Source: Chromatiaceae bacterium
Lineage (GTDB): Bacteria; Pseudomonadota; Gammaproteobacteria; Chromatiales; Chromatiaceae
Assembly: GCA_025458165.1 (NCBI GenBank)
Contig: JALOTB010000026.1
Coordinates: forward strand, 1-64,000
Length of the DNA stretch: 64,000 bases
Direction: 5' to 3'
Shown here: positions 45,894 through 56,000 of the stretch, in pieces
Layout of the letters: each line of letters starts with the position of its first letter
Numbering within the stretch: position 1 is the stretch's first letter
Program-made: the position numbers and the translations under genes
The notes under the pieces: generated by a model
The model's database searches: none
What the model saw: the letters and a program-made list of their open reading frames with translations, nothing else
What the model was told of the DNA's origin: nothing

Positions 45894-46886
45894 TCAGTTC
45901 TCCCAGCCCAAGCGATTACTGCTCAGAAACTGCCAGGTGCGGGTGATGTCGAGGACGTCGGCCTCGGCACGGATCTCCGGCGGGAAAGGGGCGAAGGGGG
46001 CGGCCAGCTCGACGATGCGGACCGCCGCCTCGTCGAGCAGATCGACCCCCGAGGAGCGCAGCACGCGCACGCGCTCCAGGCTGCCGTCGGAGCGCACCGC
46101 AACGTGCAGGATCAGATTTCCGTAGAGCTTGCGACGCTTGGCCTCCTCCGGGTAGTTGAGGTTGCCGATCGCCTCCACCTTGCGCCGCCAGGCCTCCAGA
46201 TAGCTCGCGTACTTGTACTCGCGGGTGCTCGCGCTGACGGCCTTGCGCCGGGCGCGGTTGGCATAGGCACTGGTCTGCTCGCCGATACGCGCGGTGAGCT
46301 GGGCGATCTCCAGGTTGCGGCTGGTAAGGATGTCGGCCGCGCTCACGGGCGGCGCCGGTGGGGGTGGAGGGGGCTCTTGCGCCGGCAGGGGCAGCTCGGG
46401 CTCGGGCGGTGGCTCGAGGGTCGCAGTCAGCATCGCCGCATCATCGGGCTGTGGCGCGCGCTCTTCCGGGACCTGCGCGAACTGCGGCTCGGCCGGCGGC
46501 GGTGCCGGGGTCTCCAGCGGCTCGGGCTGCGGCGGCAGCGGCTCGACCGGCGAGGCCTCGATGAGCTCTGGCGGGCGCTCGCTGTCGGTACCGACCCGGT
46601 CGACTTGGGCGAGCGCATCGGCCTCCTCGGGCCGCTCGTCCGACGGGGCCGGCTGGCGGAGTACGATGACCTCCAGCGGCCGGGTGCGCGCCTCCTTGGA
46701 CTCGGCTGGCGGGCGCTCGAAGCCGACGCCCAGCACCAGGAAGAGGTGGACCGCCAACGCCACCAGCAGCGCCAGGGGCAAGGCGCGGGACTGATCCAGC
46801 CTGCCCTCGGGCTCACTCCATGCCTGTCCGATCGGCTCGGAGGCGACGCTGATCACGGGCTCACCGTGCCGCGGGGTCGGGCTCAT
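45894..46886 (-). CDS. TonB-family energy transducer
   Basis: The 330-residue protein has an N-terminal membrane anchor (LPLALLVALAVHLFLVLGV) with the conserved His of TonB, a long Pro/Glu-rich periplasmic spacer (about residues 60-190) and a C-terminal TonB domain (YPEEAKRRKLYGNLILHVAV, GSLERVRVLRSSGVDLLDEA). It overlaps the apbE stop by 26 nt. A tonB gene next to gshB and divergent from pilG is also known in Pseudomonas (tonB3), where it is linked to twitching motility. Confidence 0.9.
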   Translation of the reverse strand: MSPTPRHGEPVISVASEPIGQAWSEPEGRLDQSRALPLALLVALAVHLFLVLGVGFERPPAESKEARTRPLEVIVLRQPAPSDERPEEADALAQVDRVGTDSERPPELIEASPVEPLPPQPEPLETPAPPPAEPQFAQVPEERAPQPDDAAMLTATLEPPPEPELPLPAQEPPPPPPAPPVSAADILTSRNLEIAQLTARIGEQTSAYANRARRKAVSASTREYKYASYLEAWRRKVEAIGNLNYPEEAKRRKLYGNLILHVAVRSDGSLERVRVLRSSGVDLLDEAAVRIVELAAPFAPFPPEIRAEADVLDITRTWQFLSSNRLGWEN

Positions 46887-47946
46887 CCAGCGGCGGACTA
46901 ACCCTGACCTCGGCCGCCTGGTCGAGCAGCTCGATGCGCGCGGCCATCGCCGGCGTCATGTGCAGCACCCCATTGCGGTCCATCAGGAGGACGGTGCGCA
47001 CCCCCATACGTCGCGCCACCTCCTCCCACTGCTCGGGTCCGGCCACGAACAGTGCAGTCGCCGCTGCATCGGCGGTGGTGGCGTCGGTGTGCACCACGGT
47101 CACCGAGCGCGTGCCCTCTGCGGGCAAGCCGGTACGGGGGTCAATGATGTGGTGGTAGGTCTTGCCCTCATGCACGAAATTGCGCTCGTAGTCACCCGAG
47201 GTGAAGACGCTCTCGTCGCCGCTCACCTGGATCACGCCCAGCACGCCCCCGGTCGGACGGCGCACCGCGATGCGCCAGGGCCGCCCGCCGCGGTCGCCGA
47301 TCGCACGCAGGTCGCCGCCGGCATTGATGATGGCGTTGTGGATGCCGAGCTCGCGCAGGTGCCCGATGGCGAGGTCGATGCCGTAGCCCTTGCCGATGGC
47401 GCCGAAGTCGAGCTTGACGGCCGGGTTGTCGCTGCGCAGCAGGATACCGTCGTCGTGCACGTCGCTCATGCGCGGGTTGGCGACGAGGAGCTTGCGGATC
47501 TGGTCGGCGGCCGGTGGCGGATGGCACTCGGGCGCGTCGCTGTGGAACCCCCAAAGATCGACCAGATGGCCAATGGCGGGGTTGAACAGGTGCCCGCTCT
47601 GCTCCGCGTAGAGACGGCTCAGGCGGATGAGCGGCAGGACCGAGGGCGGCGCAGCGAAGGTCTTGCCTTCGGCGAACAGCCGGTTGACCCGCCCCGTGGG
47701 ACCGGGATCCCAGGCGTGCCAGGCACGGTGCATGAACTGGAAGTCCTGCTCCAAGAGCTGGCTCGCGCGCTCGGCCTGGGCGTGGCTCACCCCGACGATG
47801 CTGAGGTCCATCAGGGTGCCGAAGGCGAGGAAACGGGTGGTGTACACCGGGGTGTCGCTGCGGCAGCCAGCGAGCAGCAGGGTGGCAAACACGAGCGCCA
47901 CCAAGGCGAGGGCCCCCCGGCCGATCGGCGTCGGATTAGCGCGCAT
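46861..47946 (-). CDS. apbE: FAD:protein FMN transferase
   Basis: The 361-residue lipoprotein (signal ALVALVFATLLLAGC) is an ApbE homologue that attaches FMN to periplasmic flavoproteins such as NqrBC/RnfG. Motifs seen are FGTLMDLSIVG, KLDFGAIGKGYGIDLA, IINAGGDLRAIG, HHIIDPRTGLPA and the metal-site region TVVHTDATTADAAATALFV. It lies between gshB and tonB with overlaps on both sides, which is an unusual insertion into an otherwise conserved pair. Confidence 0.94.
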   Translation of the reverse strand: MRANPTPIGRGALALVALVFATLLLAGCRSDTPVYTTRFLAFGTLMDLSIVGVSHAQAERASQLLEQDFQFMHRAWHAWDPGPTGRVNRLFAEGKTFAAPPSVLPLIRLSRLYAEQSGHLFNPAIGHLVDLWGFHSDAPECHPPPAADQIRKLLVANPRMSDVHDDGILLRSDNPAVKLDFGAIGKGYGIDLAIGHLRELGIHNAIINAGGDLRAIGDRGGRPWRIAVRRPTGGVLGVIQVSGDESVFTSGDYERNFVHEGKTYHHIIDPRTGLPAEGTRSVTVVHTDATTADAAATALFVAGPEQWEEVARRMGVRTVLLMDRNGVLHMTPAMAARIELLDQAAEVRVSPPLDEPDPAAR

Positions 47947-48889
47947 CGCGGCGCCGCGCGAGCCGTTCGAGCAGGTCCCCGGCGATGTCGAGTCCGTAGA
48001 GCGCGTCGAGCTCCCGAATACAGGTCGGACTGGTCACATTGATCTCGGTGAGGTAGTCGCCAATCACGTCGAGCCCAGCGAAAAGGATGCCGCGGCGCGC
48101 GAGGTCCGGTCCGACCTCGGCGGCGATCCAACGGTCGCGCTCGCTCAGCACCCGGCCCTCCGCCCGCCCACCGGCGGCAAGGTTGCCGCGGGTCTCGCCC
48201 GCCTTGGGGATCCGGGCCAGGGCATAGGGTACGGGCTCGCCGTCAATCAGCAGGATGCGCTTGTCGCCCTCGACGATCTCGGGCAGGAAGCGCTGTGCCA
48301 TGCAGAAGCGCGTGCCGCGGCCGCTCAGGGTCTCGACGATGACGTTCACGTTGGGGTCGTCGCGGCGTACCCGGAACACCCCCTCGCCGCCCATGCCGCC
48401 CAGCGGCTTCAAGATGATGTCCCCGTGCTCGGCGAGAAACGCTGAGATGTCCTGCGCCCGGCGCGTGACTAGGGTGGGCGGGCAGCACTGCGGGAACCAG
48501 AGGGTAAAGAGCTTCTCATTGGCGTCGCGCAGGCTGCGCGGGTCGTTCACGACGAGCGAGCCGCGGCGCTGCGCCTGCTCCAGGAGATAGGTGGCATAGA
48601 CGTACTCCATGTCGAACGGCGGGTCCTTGCGCATCAGAATGAGCGGAAGGTCCTCCAGCGGCCGGGTTGCCTCGCCGAGCACCCGGTACCAGTCCGCCGG
48701 CCGGTCGTCGAGGGCGACCGAGCGCATGCGCGCCATCGGGCGCTCGTCGCGCAGGTACAGGTCCCCGACCTCCAGGTACCAGACCGTCCAGCCGCGACGC
48801 TGGGCGGCCAGCATCATCGCGAAGCTGGAGTCCTTCGCGGGCTTAATGGACCCGATGGGGTCCATGACGACACCGAGCTCCGGTTTCAT
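47936..48889 (-). CDS. gshB: Glutathione synthetase
   Basis: The 317-residue ATP-grasp enzyme adds Gly to gamma-glutamylcysteine. It starts with LGVVMDPIGSIKPAKDSSFA and has YLEVGDLYLRDERP, LILMRKDPPFDMEYVYATYL, HGDIILKPLGGMGGEGVFRV, LIDGEPVPYALARIPK and LTEINVTSPTCIRELD, all diagnostic of prokaryotic GshB. It heads the gshB-apbE-tonB run; its start is 256 bp from the divergent pilG, the same arrangement as in Pseudomonas. Confidence 0.96.
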   Translation of the reverse strand: MKPELGVVMDPIGSIKPAKDSSFAMMLAAQRRGWTVWYLEVGDLYLRDERPMARMRSVALDDRPADWYRVLGEATRPLEDLPLILMRKDPPFDMEYVYATYLLEQAQRRGSLVVNDPRSLRDANEKLFTLWFPQCCPPTLVTRRAQDISAFLAEHGDIILKPLGGMGGEGVFRVRRDDPNVNVIVETLSGRGTRFCMAQRFLPEIVEGDKRILLIDGEPVPYALARIPKAGETRGNLAAGGRAEGRVLSERDRWIAAEVGPDLARRGILFAGLDVIGDYLTEINVTSPTCIRELDALYGLDIAGDLLERLARRRDAR

Positions 48890-49145
48890 GCGCGCATCTT
48901 AACGCAGCCGAAAAAGAGGTGTCAGTCGGGCCGCCCCCGATCCGCATGGCCCGGCGCGGACCTTGCTTGTCGCCGACCAGGCTTGCTATGTTCAGCGATG
49001 TTACACCTCGCCCCGCCGCACGACCGCTATCCACTCGGTTCTGCGAGTGTGGTCACGATACCGGCGACTACGCGAGGGTATAAATGATGCCGTTCGCGCC
49101 ACAAACGGCATGGCAAGACCACGAAAGCAACAAGGTAGATGACGG

Positions 49146-49550
49146 ATGACGACTGGAGATGACACCCAGGATCTCGCCGGCATCAAGGTGCTTGTCATCG
49201 ATGACAGCAAGACCATCCGCCGCACGGCCGAGACGCTGCTCGCCAAGGCCGGCTGTGAGGTCATCACCGCCGCCGACGGCTTCGAGGCACTCGGACGGGT
49301 GGTCGACGATCGCCCCGACCTGATCTTCGTCGACATCATGATGCCCCGCCTGGACGGCTATCAGACCTGCGCCTTGATCAAGAACAACCAGTCCCTGCGA
49401 CGCACCCCGGTAATCATGCTCTCGAGCAAGGACGGGCTCTTCGACCGGGCTAAGGGGCGGATGGTCGGGGCCGAGCAGTACCTCACCAAACCATTCACCC
49501 GAGACGAGCTGCTTGGCGCCATTCGCCGGCATGTGGTCAGAGCGGCCTAA
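49146..49550 (+). CDS. pilG: Twitching-motility response regulator PilG
   Basis: The 134-residue single REC domain (VLVIDDSKTIRRTAETLL, phospho-acceptor Asp in LIFVDIMMPRLDGYQTC, Lys in QYLTKPFTRDEL) fits PilG, which receives phosphate from ChpA and promotes pilus extension. It is the first gene of the pil-chp run. A TATAAA at 49079-49084 upstream may be a -10, without a clear -35. Confidence 0.93.
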   Translation: MTTGDDTQDLAGIKVLVIDDSKTIRRTAETLLAKAGCEVITAADGFEALGRVVDDRPDLIFVDIMMPRLDGYQTCALIKNNQSLRRTPVIMLSSKDGLFDRAKGRMVGAEQYLTKPFTRDELLGAIRRHVVRAA

Positions 49551-49621
49551 GCGACCGCGGCGGGGAATTGACCGGCAGCAGACGGCGACACAACCGATCG
49601 CAACACAACGAGTATCGAGCC

Positions 49622-50050
49622 ATGAGAAGCTTTTTCCGCAAGAAGGGGGGGGAGGCCGACGCACCGAGCGGGGTCGCCGGGACGCTCGCAACCGTGCTCG
49701 TGGTGGATGATTCGCCCACCGAGACCCACATCTTCGCCGACGCCCTGACGCGGGCCGGTTTCCAGGTGGAAACGGCGGCCAACGGCGAGGAAGGCGTCGA
49801 GGCCGCCCGCCGCCTGCACCCCGACCTCATCCTGATGGACGTGGTCATGCCGGTGCTCAACGGCTTCCAGGCCACGCGCCAGCTTCAGCGCGACCCCGAA
49901 ACCGCCGAGATCCCCGTGATCATGGTCACCACCAAGGACCAGGAGACCGATCGCACCTGGGGGATGCGCCAAGGGGCCCTGGATTACCTGGTCAAGCCAG
50001 TCGACACCGATGACCTGGTGGCACGCATCCGGGCCGCGCTCAATGTCTGA
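49622..50050 (+). CDS. pilH: Twitching-motility response regulator PilH
   Basis: This single-domain receiver of 142 residues (VLVVDDSPTETHIFADAL, Asp in LILMDVVMPVLNGFQATR, Lys in DYLVKPVDTDDL) is the second regulator, thought to act in pilus retraction. The ATG at 49622 is the first Met close to the REC domain, with a basic N-terminal stretch (RSFFRKKGG). An earlier in-frame codon at 49568 is unlikely. It overlaps pilI by 8 nt. Confidence 0.92.
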   Translation: MRSFFRKKGGEADAPSGVAGTLATVLVVDDSPTETHIFADALTRAGFQVETAANGEEGVEAARRLHPDLILMDVVMPVLNGFQATRQLQRDPETAEIPVIMVTTKDQETDRTWGMRQGALDYLVKPVDTDDLVARIRAALNV

Positions 50051-50603
50051 GACCGAGCGACCGATGCCGACCGGCACCGACCTCCTTGGCGCCCTCCAGG
50101 CCCTGGAGCTGCGCTGCCGCACGCACGCCGCGGGTCTGCCGCGCGGCGAGCCGCCGCCCGAGATGTGGCACGGGGTGCTTTTTCGGGTGGCGGAGAACGC
50201 GCTGGTCGCACCGCTCGGCGAGATCGGGGAGGTCCTCGACGTGCCGCGGGCGATCACGCGCGTCCCGTTCACCAAGCCCTGGGTCATCGGGGTCGCCAAT
50301 CATCGCGGGACACTCCTACCGATCTTCGATCTGCAAGCCTTTCTGTTCGGGGGGGCGACCGCGCGCAGTGCCCGCAACGGGGTCCTGGTCATCAGGCCGG
50401 ACGAGTTTCCCTTCGGTCTGCTGGTCGGTGAGGTGGTAGGTATCCGGCACTTCGAGGCCGCTACCCAGATGGCGGCGCCGGATCTCGGTCCGGACCTTGA
50501 GCCGCTGACCCTGGGAGGCTTCGATCTCGGCGGTGAGGCCTATCCCATCTTCAGCCCGCTGCACCTGGCCCGGGACCTGCGCTTTGGGATGGCCGCGGCC
50601 TGA
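50043..50603 (+). CDS. pilI: CheW-like adaptor PilI
   Basis: The 186-residue CheW-domain protein links the receptor PilJ to the kinase ChpA. Features are LFRVAENALVAPLGEIGEVL, ITRVPFTKPWVIGVANHRG, LLPIFDLQAFLF and FGLLVGEVVGIRHF. ATG 50043 overlaps the pilH stop. Its 3' end is followed by a roughly 350-bp gap with hairpin repeats before pilJ, wider than usual in this operon. Confidence 0.93.
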   Translation: MSETERPMPTGTDLLGALQALELRCRTHAAGLPRGEPPPEMWHGVLFRVAENALVAPLGEIGEVLDVPRAITRVPFTKPWVIGVANHRGTLLPIFDLQAFLFGGATARSARNGVLVIRPDEFPFGLLVGEVVGIRHFEAATQMAAPDLGPDLEPLTLGGFDLGGEAYPIFSPLHLARDLRFGMAAA

Positions 50604-50619
50604 GACCTTGGGAGCCAAC

Positions 50620-50914
50620 GATGATCGGGCATCCTGGCCACTATCAGCACGGGGCCGGAACAGCGCACTTTCCCGGCCCCTCCATGCTCGGCCGCTACTG
50701 TGCCTGAGCATGGCGGTCGATCCCTGTGCCGCGGGAACCGCTGGATTTTCCAGCGTTTCCCGCAGGAGACGCTGATGACTTGCCGCCCTTGGCAACATTG
50801 GCACGAAATCCGGAAAACGCGCTTTCCGGGTTCTTCGGCTTCAAGCCCTTAGGCGCTTGAAGCGGGCGGGGCATCGGCCCCGCGCGGGAATCGCTGGAGC
50901 CTTCAGCGTTTCCC
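50620..50914 (+). repeat. Two tandem copies of a triple-hairpin repeat element
   Basis: The pilI-pilJ gap holds two units of about 145 bp. Unit 1 (50620-50764) has hairpin 1 (GGGCCGGAA / CCCGGCCC), hairpin 2 (ATGCTCGGC / GCCTGAGCAT) and hairpin 3 (GGGAACCGCTGGA / CCAGCGTTTCCC). Unit 2 (50771-50914) has CCGGAAA / TTTCCGG, GCTTCAAGC / GCTTGAAGC and GGGAATCGCTGGA / TTCAGCGTTTCCC. Hairpin 2 has different bases in the two units but still pairs in both. A third, diverged unit is at 43934-44055. Confidence 0.75.
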
Positions 50915-50950
50915 TAATGGTTTCGTTTTCGCTTGGGGAAGGGGGACAGT

Positions 50951-53002
50951 ATGGCAGCCAAATCCACGTCGGCACATGGGGCTCGGGGCCGGGGCAAGGC
51001 CAACGGGTCGGTGGTGCTCCTCGCGGTCTTGCTCACGATCTCGCTCGCATTGGCGGTGGCAAGCGTCTATCACGGTCAGCGCTGGGGCGGGCTCAACGAG
51101 CGCTATCTGCAGATCGCCACGGGCATGCAGACCGGGTCCCAAGAGCTGGCCCGGCAGACACGCGAGGCGGCGAGCGGCAGCGAGGCGGCCTTCAACCGGC
51201 TGCGGGCCTTGCGCGACGAGGTCCAGGGCGGGCTGCAAGACCTCAAGCTCGGCATCCCGGCCGAGGGCCTACCGCCCTCCCCCGCGCAGGTGGCCGATCT
51301 GCTGGGCGCCGTCGAGACGGCCTGGCCCCCGGTACGCGAGCGCGCCGAGGCGGTGCTCAACGCCCGCGAGGACATCACCACCCTGCGTACGCAGCTCACG
51401 GCCAGCGCCGCCGCCCTACCCGAGCTGATCGCGGCCATGGACGCCCTCGCCGAGCGCATGGCGGATGCCGACGCAGACCCCGACCGCGTCTTGCTTGCCG
51501 CCCGGCAGGTGGTCCTGCTCGAGCGCATCACCGCGACCCTCAGCGACCTCCTCGCCGGCGGTGGGAGTACCGGCGAGGCTGGGGAGCGGCTGAGCGTCGA
51601 GCTCGCGGCCTTCGCCGATGGCCTCAAAGCGCTGAGCAGCGGCGACCGCCGCCTGGGCCTCTCCGCCGAGGACAATCCGGATCTGCGCAAGGGGCTCGAC
51701 GAGGTCGGCCAGATGCTCGCCCCGGTGCGCGCGGGTGTCGACAAGGCGCTGGGTCTGATGCCCGCAGCGACCCCAGCGCTCGCCGACATCGGCGAGCTCG
51801 ACGCCGCCGCCGGGGGTACACGCAGCGCGCTAGGCGCCTTGATCGAGGCCTACCGCCAGACCCCCGGCCGACTGGCCGTCGGGCCCTTCACTGCCGGCAA
51901 CACCACCGCGCTGGTGTTCGGCGCCCTCGCCGCGCTCTTCCTGGTTCTCCTCGGGGCTCAGCTCCTCGCCGAGGCCCGCCGCCGGGAGGCGGCATCGCTG
52001 GCGCAGAACGAGTCCAACCAGCAGGCCATCCTGCGCCTCCTCGACGAGATGGGCGACCTGGCCGACGGCGACCTGACCGTCGAGGCGACCGTCACCGAGG
52101 ACATTACCGGCGCCATCGCCGACTCCATCAACTACGCCGTGGACGCCCTGCGCGCCCTGGTCACCACGATCAACGAGACCTCCGCCAAGGTCGCGAGCTC
52201 CGCCCAGGAGACCCGCGACACCGCCACACGCCTCGCCGAGGCGTCGGAGGTCCAGACCCAGCAGATCTCCCAGGCCACCGCCGCGATCATGTCGATGACC
52301 CAGGCGATCGACGAGGTCGCGCGCAACGCCACCGAGTCGGCCGAGGTCGCCTCCCGCTCGGTCGTGGTCGCCGGTCGCGGGGCCCAGACGGTGCGTGACA
52401 CCATCCAGGGCATGGACGCGATCCGCGAGCAGATCCAGGAGACCTCCAAGCGCATCAAGCGCCTCGGCGAGAGCTCCCAGGAGATCGGCGAGATCGTCGA
52501 GCTGATCGACGACATCGCCGACCAGACCAACATCCTGGCGCTGAACGCCGCCATGCAGGCGGCCATGGCCGGCGAGGCGGGCCGCGGGTTCGCGGTCGTC
52601 GCCGACGAGGTCCAGCGCCTCGCCGAGCGCTCCAGTAACGCCACCAAACAGATCGAGGCCCTGGTGCGCACCATCCAGGCCGATACCAGCGAGGCGGTGA
52701 GCTCCATGGAGGCCAGCACCGCGGGTGTGGTCGAGGGCGCCAACCTGGCCGAGAACGCCGGCGACGCCCTGCGCGAGATCGAGAACGTCTCCAACTACAT
52801 CGCCGATCTGACCCGGCGTATCGCCGACTCCGCCCAGCACCAGTCGCGCGAGGCCGGCAACATCAACACCACCGTGAGCGCCATCCAGCAGATCACCGAG
52901 ACCAACACCGAGAGCACCCGCCGCACGGCCCAGTCGGTGGAGGCACTTGCGGACCTAGCGGTCGACCTGCAGCGCTCGGTCGCGGGCTTCCGTCTGCCCT
53001 AA
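50951..53002 (+). CDS. pilJ: Twitching-motility methyl-accepting chemoreceptor PilJ
   Basis: The 683-residue receptor has a first membrane segment near residues 24-43 ([20 protein letters not shown]), a periplasmic PilJ-type sensor, a second membrane segment near 316-340 ([20 protein letters not shown]), a HAMP-like part, and a long coiled coil with the signalling tip [20 protein letters not shown] and [22 protein letters not shown] 50951 is preferred over the in-frame TTG 50933, since GGGGGA lies 4-10 nt upstream. The likely stimulus is surface contact or a chemical signal, as in Pseudomonas. Confidence 0.94.
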   Translation: MAAKSTSAHGARGRGKANGSVVLLAVLLTISLALAVASVYHGQRWGGLNERYLQIATGMQTGSQELARQTREAASGSEAAFNRLRALRDEVQGGLQDLKLGIPAEGLPPSPAQVADLLGAVETAWPPVRERAEAVLNAREDITTLRTQLTASAAALPELIAAMDALAERMADADADPDRVLLAARQVVLLERITATLSDLLAGGGSTGEAGERLSVELAAFADGLKALSSGDRRLGLSAEDNPDLRKGLDEVGQMLAPVRAGVDKALGLMPAATPALADIGELDAAAGGTRSALGALIEAYRQTPGRLAVGPFTAGNTTALVFGALAALFLVLLGAQLLAEARRREAASLAQNESNQQAILRLLDEMGDLADGDLTVEATVTEDITGAIADSINYAVDALRALVTTINETSAKVASSAQETRDTATRLAEASEVQTQQISQATAAIMSMTQAIDEVARNATESAEVASRSVVVAGRGAQTVRDTIQGMDAIREQIQETSKRIKRLGESSQEIGEIVELIDDIADQTNILALNAAMQAAMAGEAGRGFAVVADEVQRLAERSSNATKQIEALVRTIQADTSEAVSSMEASTAGVVEGANLAENAGDALREIENVSNYIADLTRRIADSAQHQSREAGNINTTVSAIQQITETNTESTRRTAQSVEALADLAVDLQRSVAGFRLP

Positions 53003-53022
53003 GCGGCCCCAGGGGGGTCCCC

Positions 53023-56000
53023 GTGTTGAGCAACGCCAGGCAAAGACTCATGCCCGATTCAAGCCCAGTCGGCGGTCTCCATTGGGTCAGGAGCGAGATC
53101 CTCGCAAGCCTCAAGCGCGTGCGCGCCTGGCTCGAAGCCCTAGTCGAGGGCGGCGCCCCGAGCGGGGACGGGAGGGAAGCGGTCAACGCCCTGAGCGAGG
53201 TGCGCGGGGTGCTCGCCGCCCTCCAGCTCACCGGCCCGGCCCGCCTCGCCGAGGAGATGCAGGCCCTGTGCGAGCGGTTGGACGCGGGCAGCGTCGCCGA
53301 CACCCGCGAGGCGGGCGAGGCGCTCATGCTGGCCCTGATCCAGCTCCCCGACCACCTCGACCGGCTGCAGGCCGGCCATCCGGACACCCCCGCCAGCCTG
53401 CTCGGCGCGCTCAACGATCTGCGCAGCTCCCGCGGCCTGCCGCCGTTGTCCGAGGCGGAGGTCCTGCTCCCGGCCTCGGTCCTGCTGGACTCGGAGCTGA
53501 CCCCGCCGGAGGTCAGGGAGTCCCTGGGCCGGATCGCGGCCAAGGTACGGCCCCACTTCCACCGCTCGCTGCTGCAATGGTTCCGGCCGGAGAGCTCACG
53601 GCAGGGCCTGATCAGCCTCGGTCGGCTGTTCCACCAGACCCAGCGCTACGCCCAAGAGGGCGTGTTCCACGACCTGTTTAGCGCGGCGGAAGCCGTCGTC
53701 GAGGGGCTGTTGGCTGGCAGCATTCCGACCGACAGCTCCAGCAAGGCGGTGATCGGACGCATCGACCGGGTCATCAAGCCGCTGGCGGAGGACCCCGGCG
53801 CCTGGCCGGAGACCCAGGCCCAGGCGATCCTCGTCGATCTGCTCTCGCTGGTCGCCCGCACCGATTCCGAATCCCACCTCATCAACGAGCTGCGCGAGCG
53901 CTACGGCCTGGCGCGGGCGTCCGGCGCGGTTGAGACCGCGGCGGCCTTCGGGCCCGGCGGCGAGGCCCTCGCGATGCTCGCCGCCGAGGCGCGTCGCGAG
54001 CTGGTCCCCATCAAGGATGTCCTGGACCTCTACGCCCGAGGTACCCGCGAGGACCCACGGCAGCTCGGGGAGCTGGGCGGCAAATTGCGTGGCTTGGCCA
54101 ATACGCTGGCGATTGCGGGCATGGACGAGCTGGTCGCCCACCTGCAGCGGTGCGGCGACGACTGCATGGCGCTCGCCGAGCAGGCGGTCGACGCCAACGA
54201 CGAGCGCCTGCCAGCGGCCGCCGAGGCACTGGTCCGCGTCGAGTCCGCGCTGGCTGACCTCGCCGTCGGCGGCCGCCCGGGAGGCGGCGAGGGCGGCAAC
54301 CGTGAGCTGCTGGCGGCCACCCTCAAGGAGGCCGGGATCGACCTGGCACGCGCCGAGCAGGCCATCGCCGAGCTCGCCGCCGGCCCCGGCAACCCGCGCC
54401 TCCTCGCCGAGGTCCCCGAGCTCTTCGGGCGCGTCGCCGGCGCCTTGCGCATCCTGGCGGAGACCGACGCCGCCGCGGTCCTCGACGCCGTCGTCGCCCA
54501 GGTGCGCCGCCGGCTGCTGCCGGGCGGGCGTACCCCGGCCGCCCGCGAGCTGGAGCTACTCGCCAACGCCATCTCCGGGGTCGAGCTCTACGTCGAGGGC
54601 CTGAGCGAGGGCGAACGCTACCGGCCCAACTTGATCGCCGAGGCACGCGCGGCGATCGACGAGCTCGCCGGCCTGCCGGGCGGCACGCTCCGGACGGTCG
54701 AGCTGGTCCCCGCGGTCGCCGATGAGCCGTCCGGCAGCGGTCTGCCCAGCATCGAGATCGCGGGGCTTGAAGCGCCCCTCCTTGCGACCGAAGGACCGCA
54801 CGAGACGATCGTTGCCAACGTCGTCGCACCCATCGATCCCGAGTTCCTGGAGATCTTCCTCGAGGAGGCCGCGGAGGTCGAGCAGACCATCCGCGACCGG
54901 TTCGCCCGCTGGAGCCGCGACCCGTCCGACCGCGAGGCCCTCACCGAGCTGCGGCGCGCCTTCCACACGTTGAAGGGGAGCGGACGCCTGGTCGGCGCCG
55001 AGCGCGTCGGGGAGCTGTCACGGGCGGTCGAGGCCCTGCTCAACCGGGTGATCGACGGCACCGTCGAGCCCTCCGCTCAACTCATCGCCTACATGGCCGA
55101 GGCGGTCGCCTTCACCCCCGAGATCATCGCCGCCGAGGCCAACGCCAGCCCGCTCGACATCGACGACAAGGTCGAGCGCGCCGAGGCGTTGGCACTCGGT
55201 CAGTTGCCCGCGGGACCGGTCGAGGCAGCGCGCGAGGCACCCGCCGGGGCCAAGGTCATCCCCTGGCCGGTGGTCCCCGTGCTGCCCGAGGCGGGCGCGA
55301 CCGATGTCGTGTCCGAGCCGGCACCGGAGGAAGGCCCGGAGCCGGTCGCCGAGGCCGAGTACGACGCGGCGGCAGCGGTGGAGATCGCCGCCCTGGCGGA
55401 CGCCGACGAAGCCCTGCTGGCGATCTTCCGCGCCGAAGCGGCCGACCACCTCGCGGTCCTCAAGGACTTCCTCGCGGAGTCGGAGCGGTACCCGGAGGGT
55501 CTGGTCCCCGCGGACGAGGTCGTGCGCGCGCTGCACACCCTCACCGGCAGCGCTCGCATGACGGGGGTGGAGTCTTCCGCCCGCGTCACCTGGGTCCTGG
55601 AGCACGTCTTCGCGACCTACCGCGAGCGCGGGACCGCCGCCGATCCGATCGCCCTCGACCTGCTGGCCCAGGCGCTTGTCGCGGTCAGTGAGCGCATCCA
55701 TCACCTGCCGGGCGCCGGCAGCGAGATCGCAACCCTACAGGGACTGGCCGAGGCGGCCTCGGGCCACCTGGCCGGACTTGCCGAGCAGACGCAGGCCCCG
55801 GCCGTCGCGGCGGAGCTCGCCCTGCCGGATTCCACAGGGATCGAGGGGCCCGTCGGCCTCGACCGCCGCTGGGAGATCATCGGGGAAGAGATCATCGGGC
55901 TGGCCCCGCCTTGGGCCAGCGAGGAGGAGACGGTCGGCGGGCGCGAGGAGGCCATCGGCCCCGAGGCCGCGGTTGCCGCCGAGTCGGTGGCCGAGAGCGA

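Noticed and set aside
48963..48992. TTGCTT-n18-TATGTT as a pilG promoter
   Set aside because: Only three of six -35 bases match and it is about 150 bp from the gene; not strong enough to list.
51830..52840. 336-codon minus-strand frame opposite pilJ
   Set aside because: A Gly/Leu/Asp-rich shadow of the receptor coiled coil, without motifs; pilJ itself is clearly conserved.
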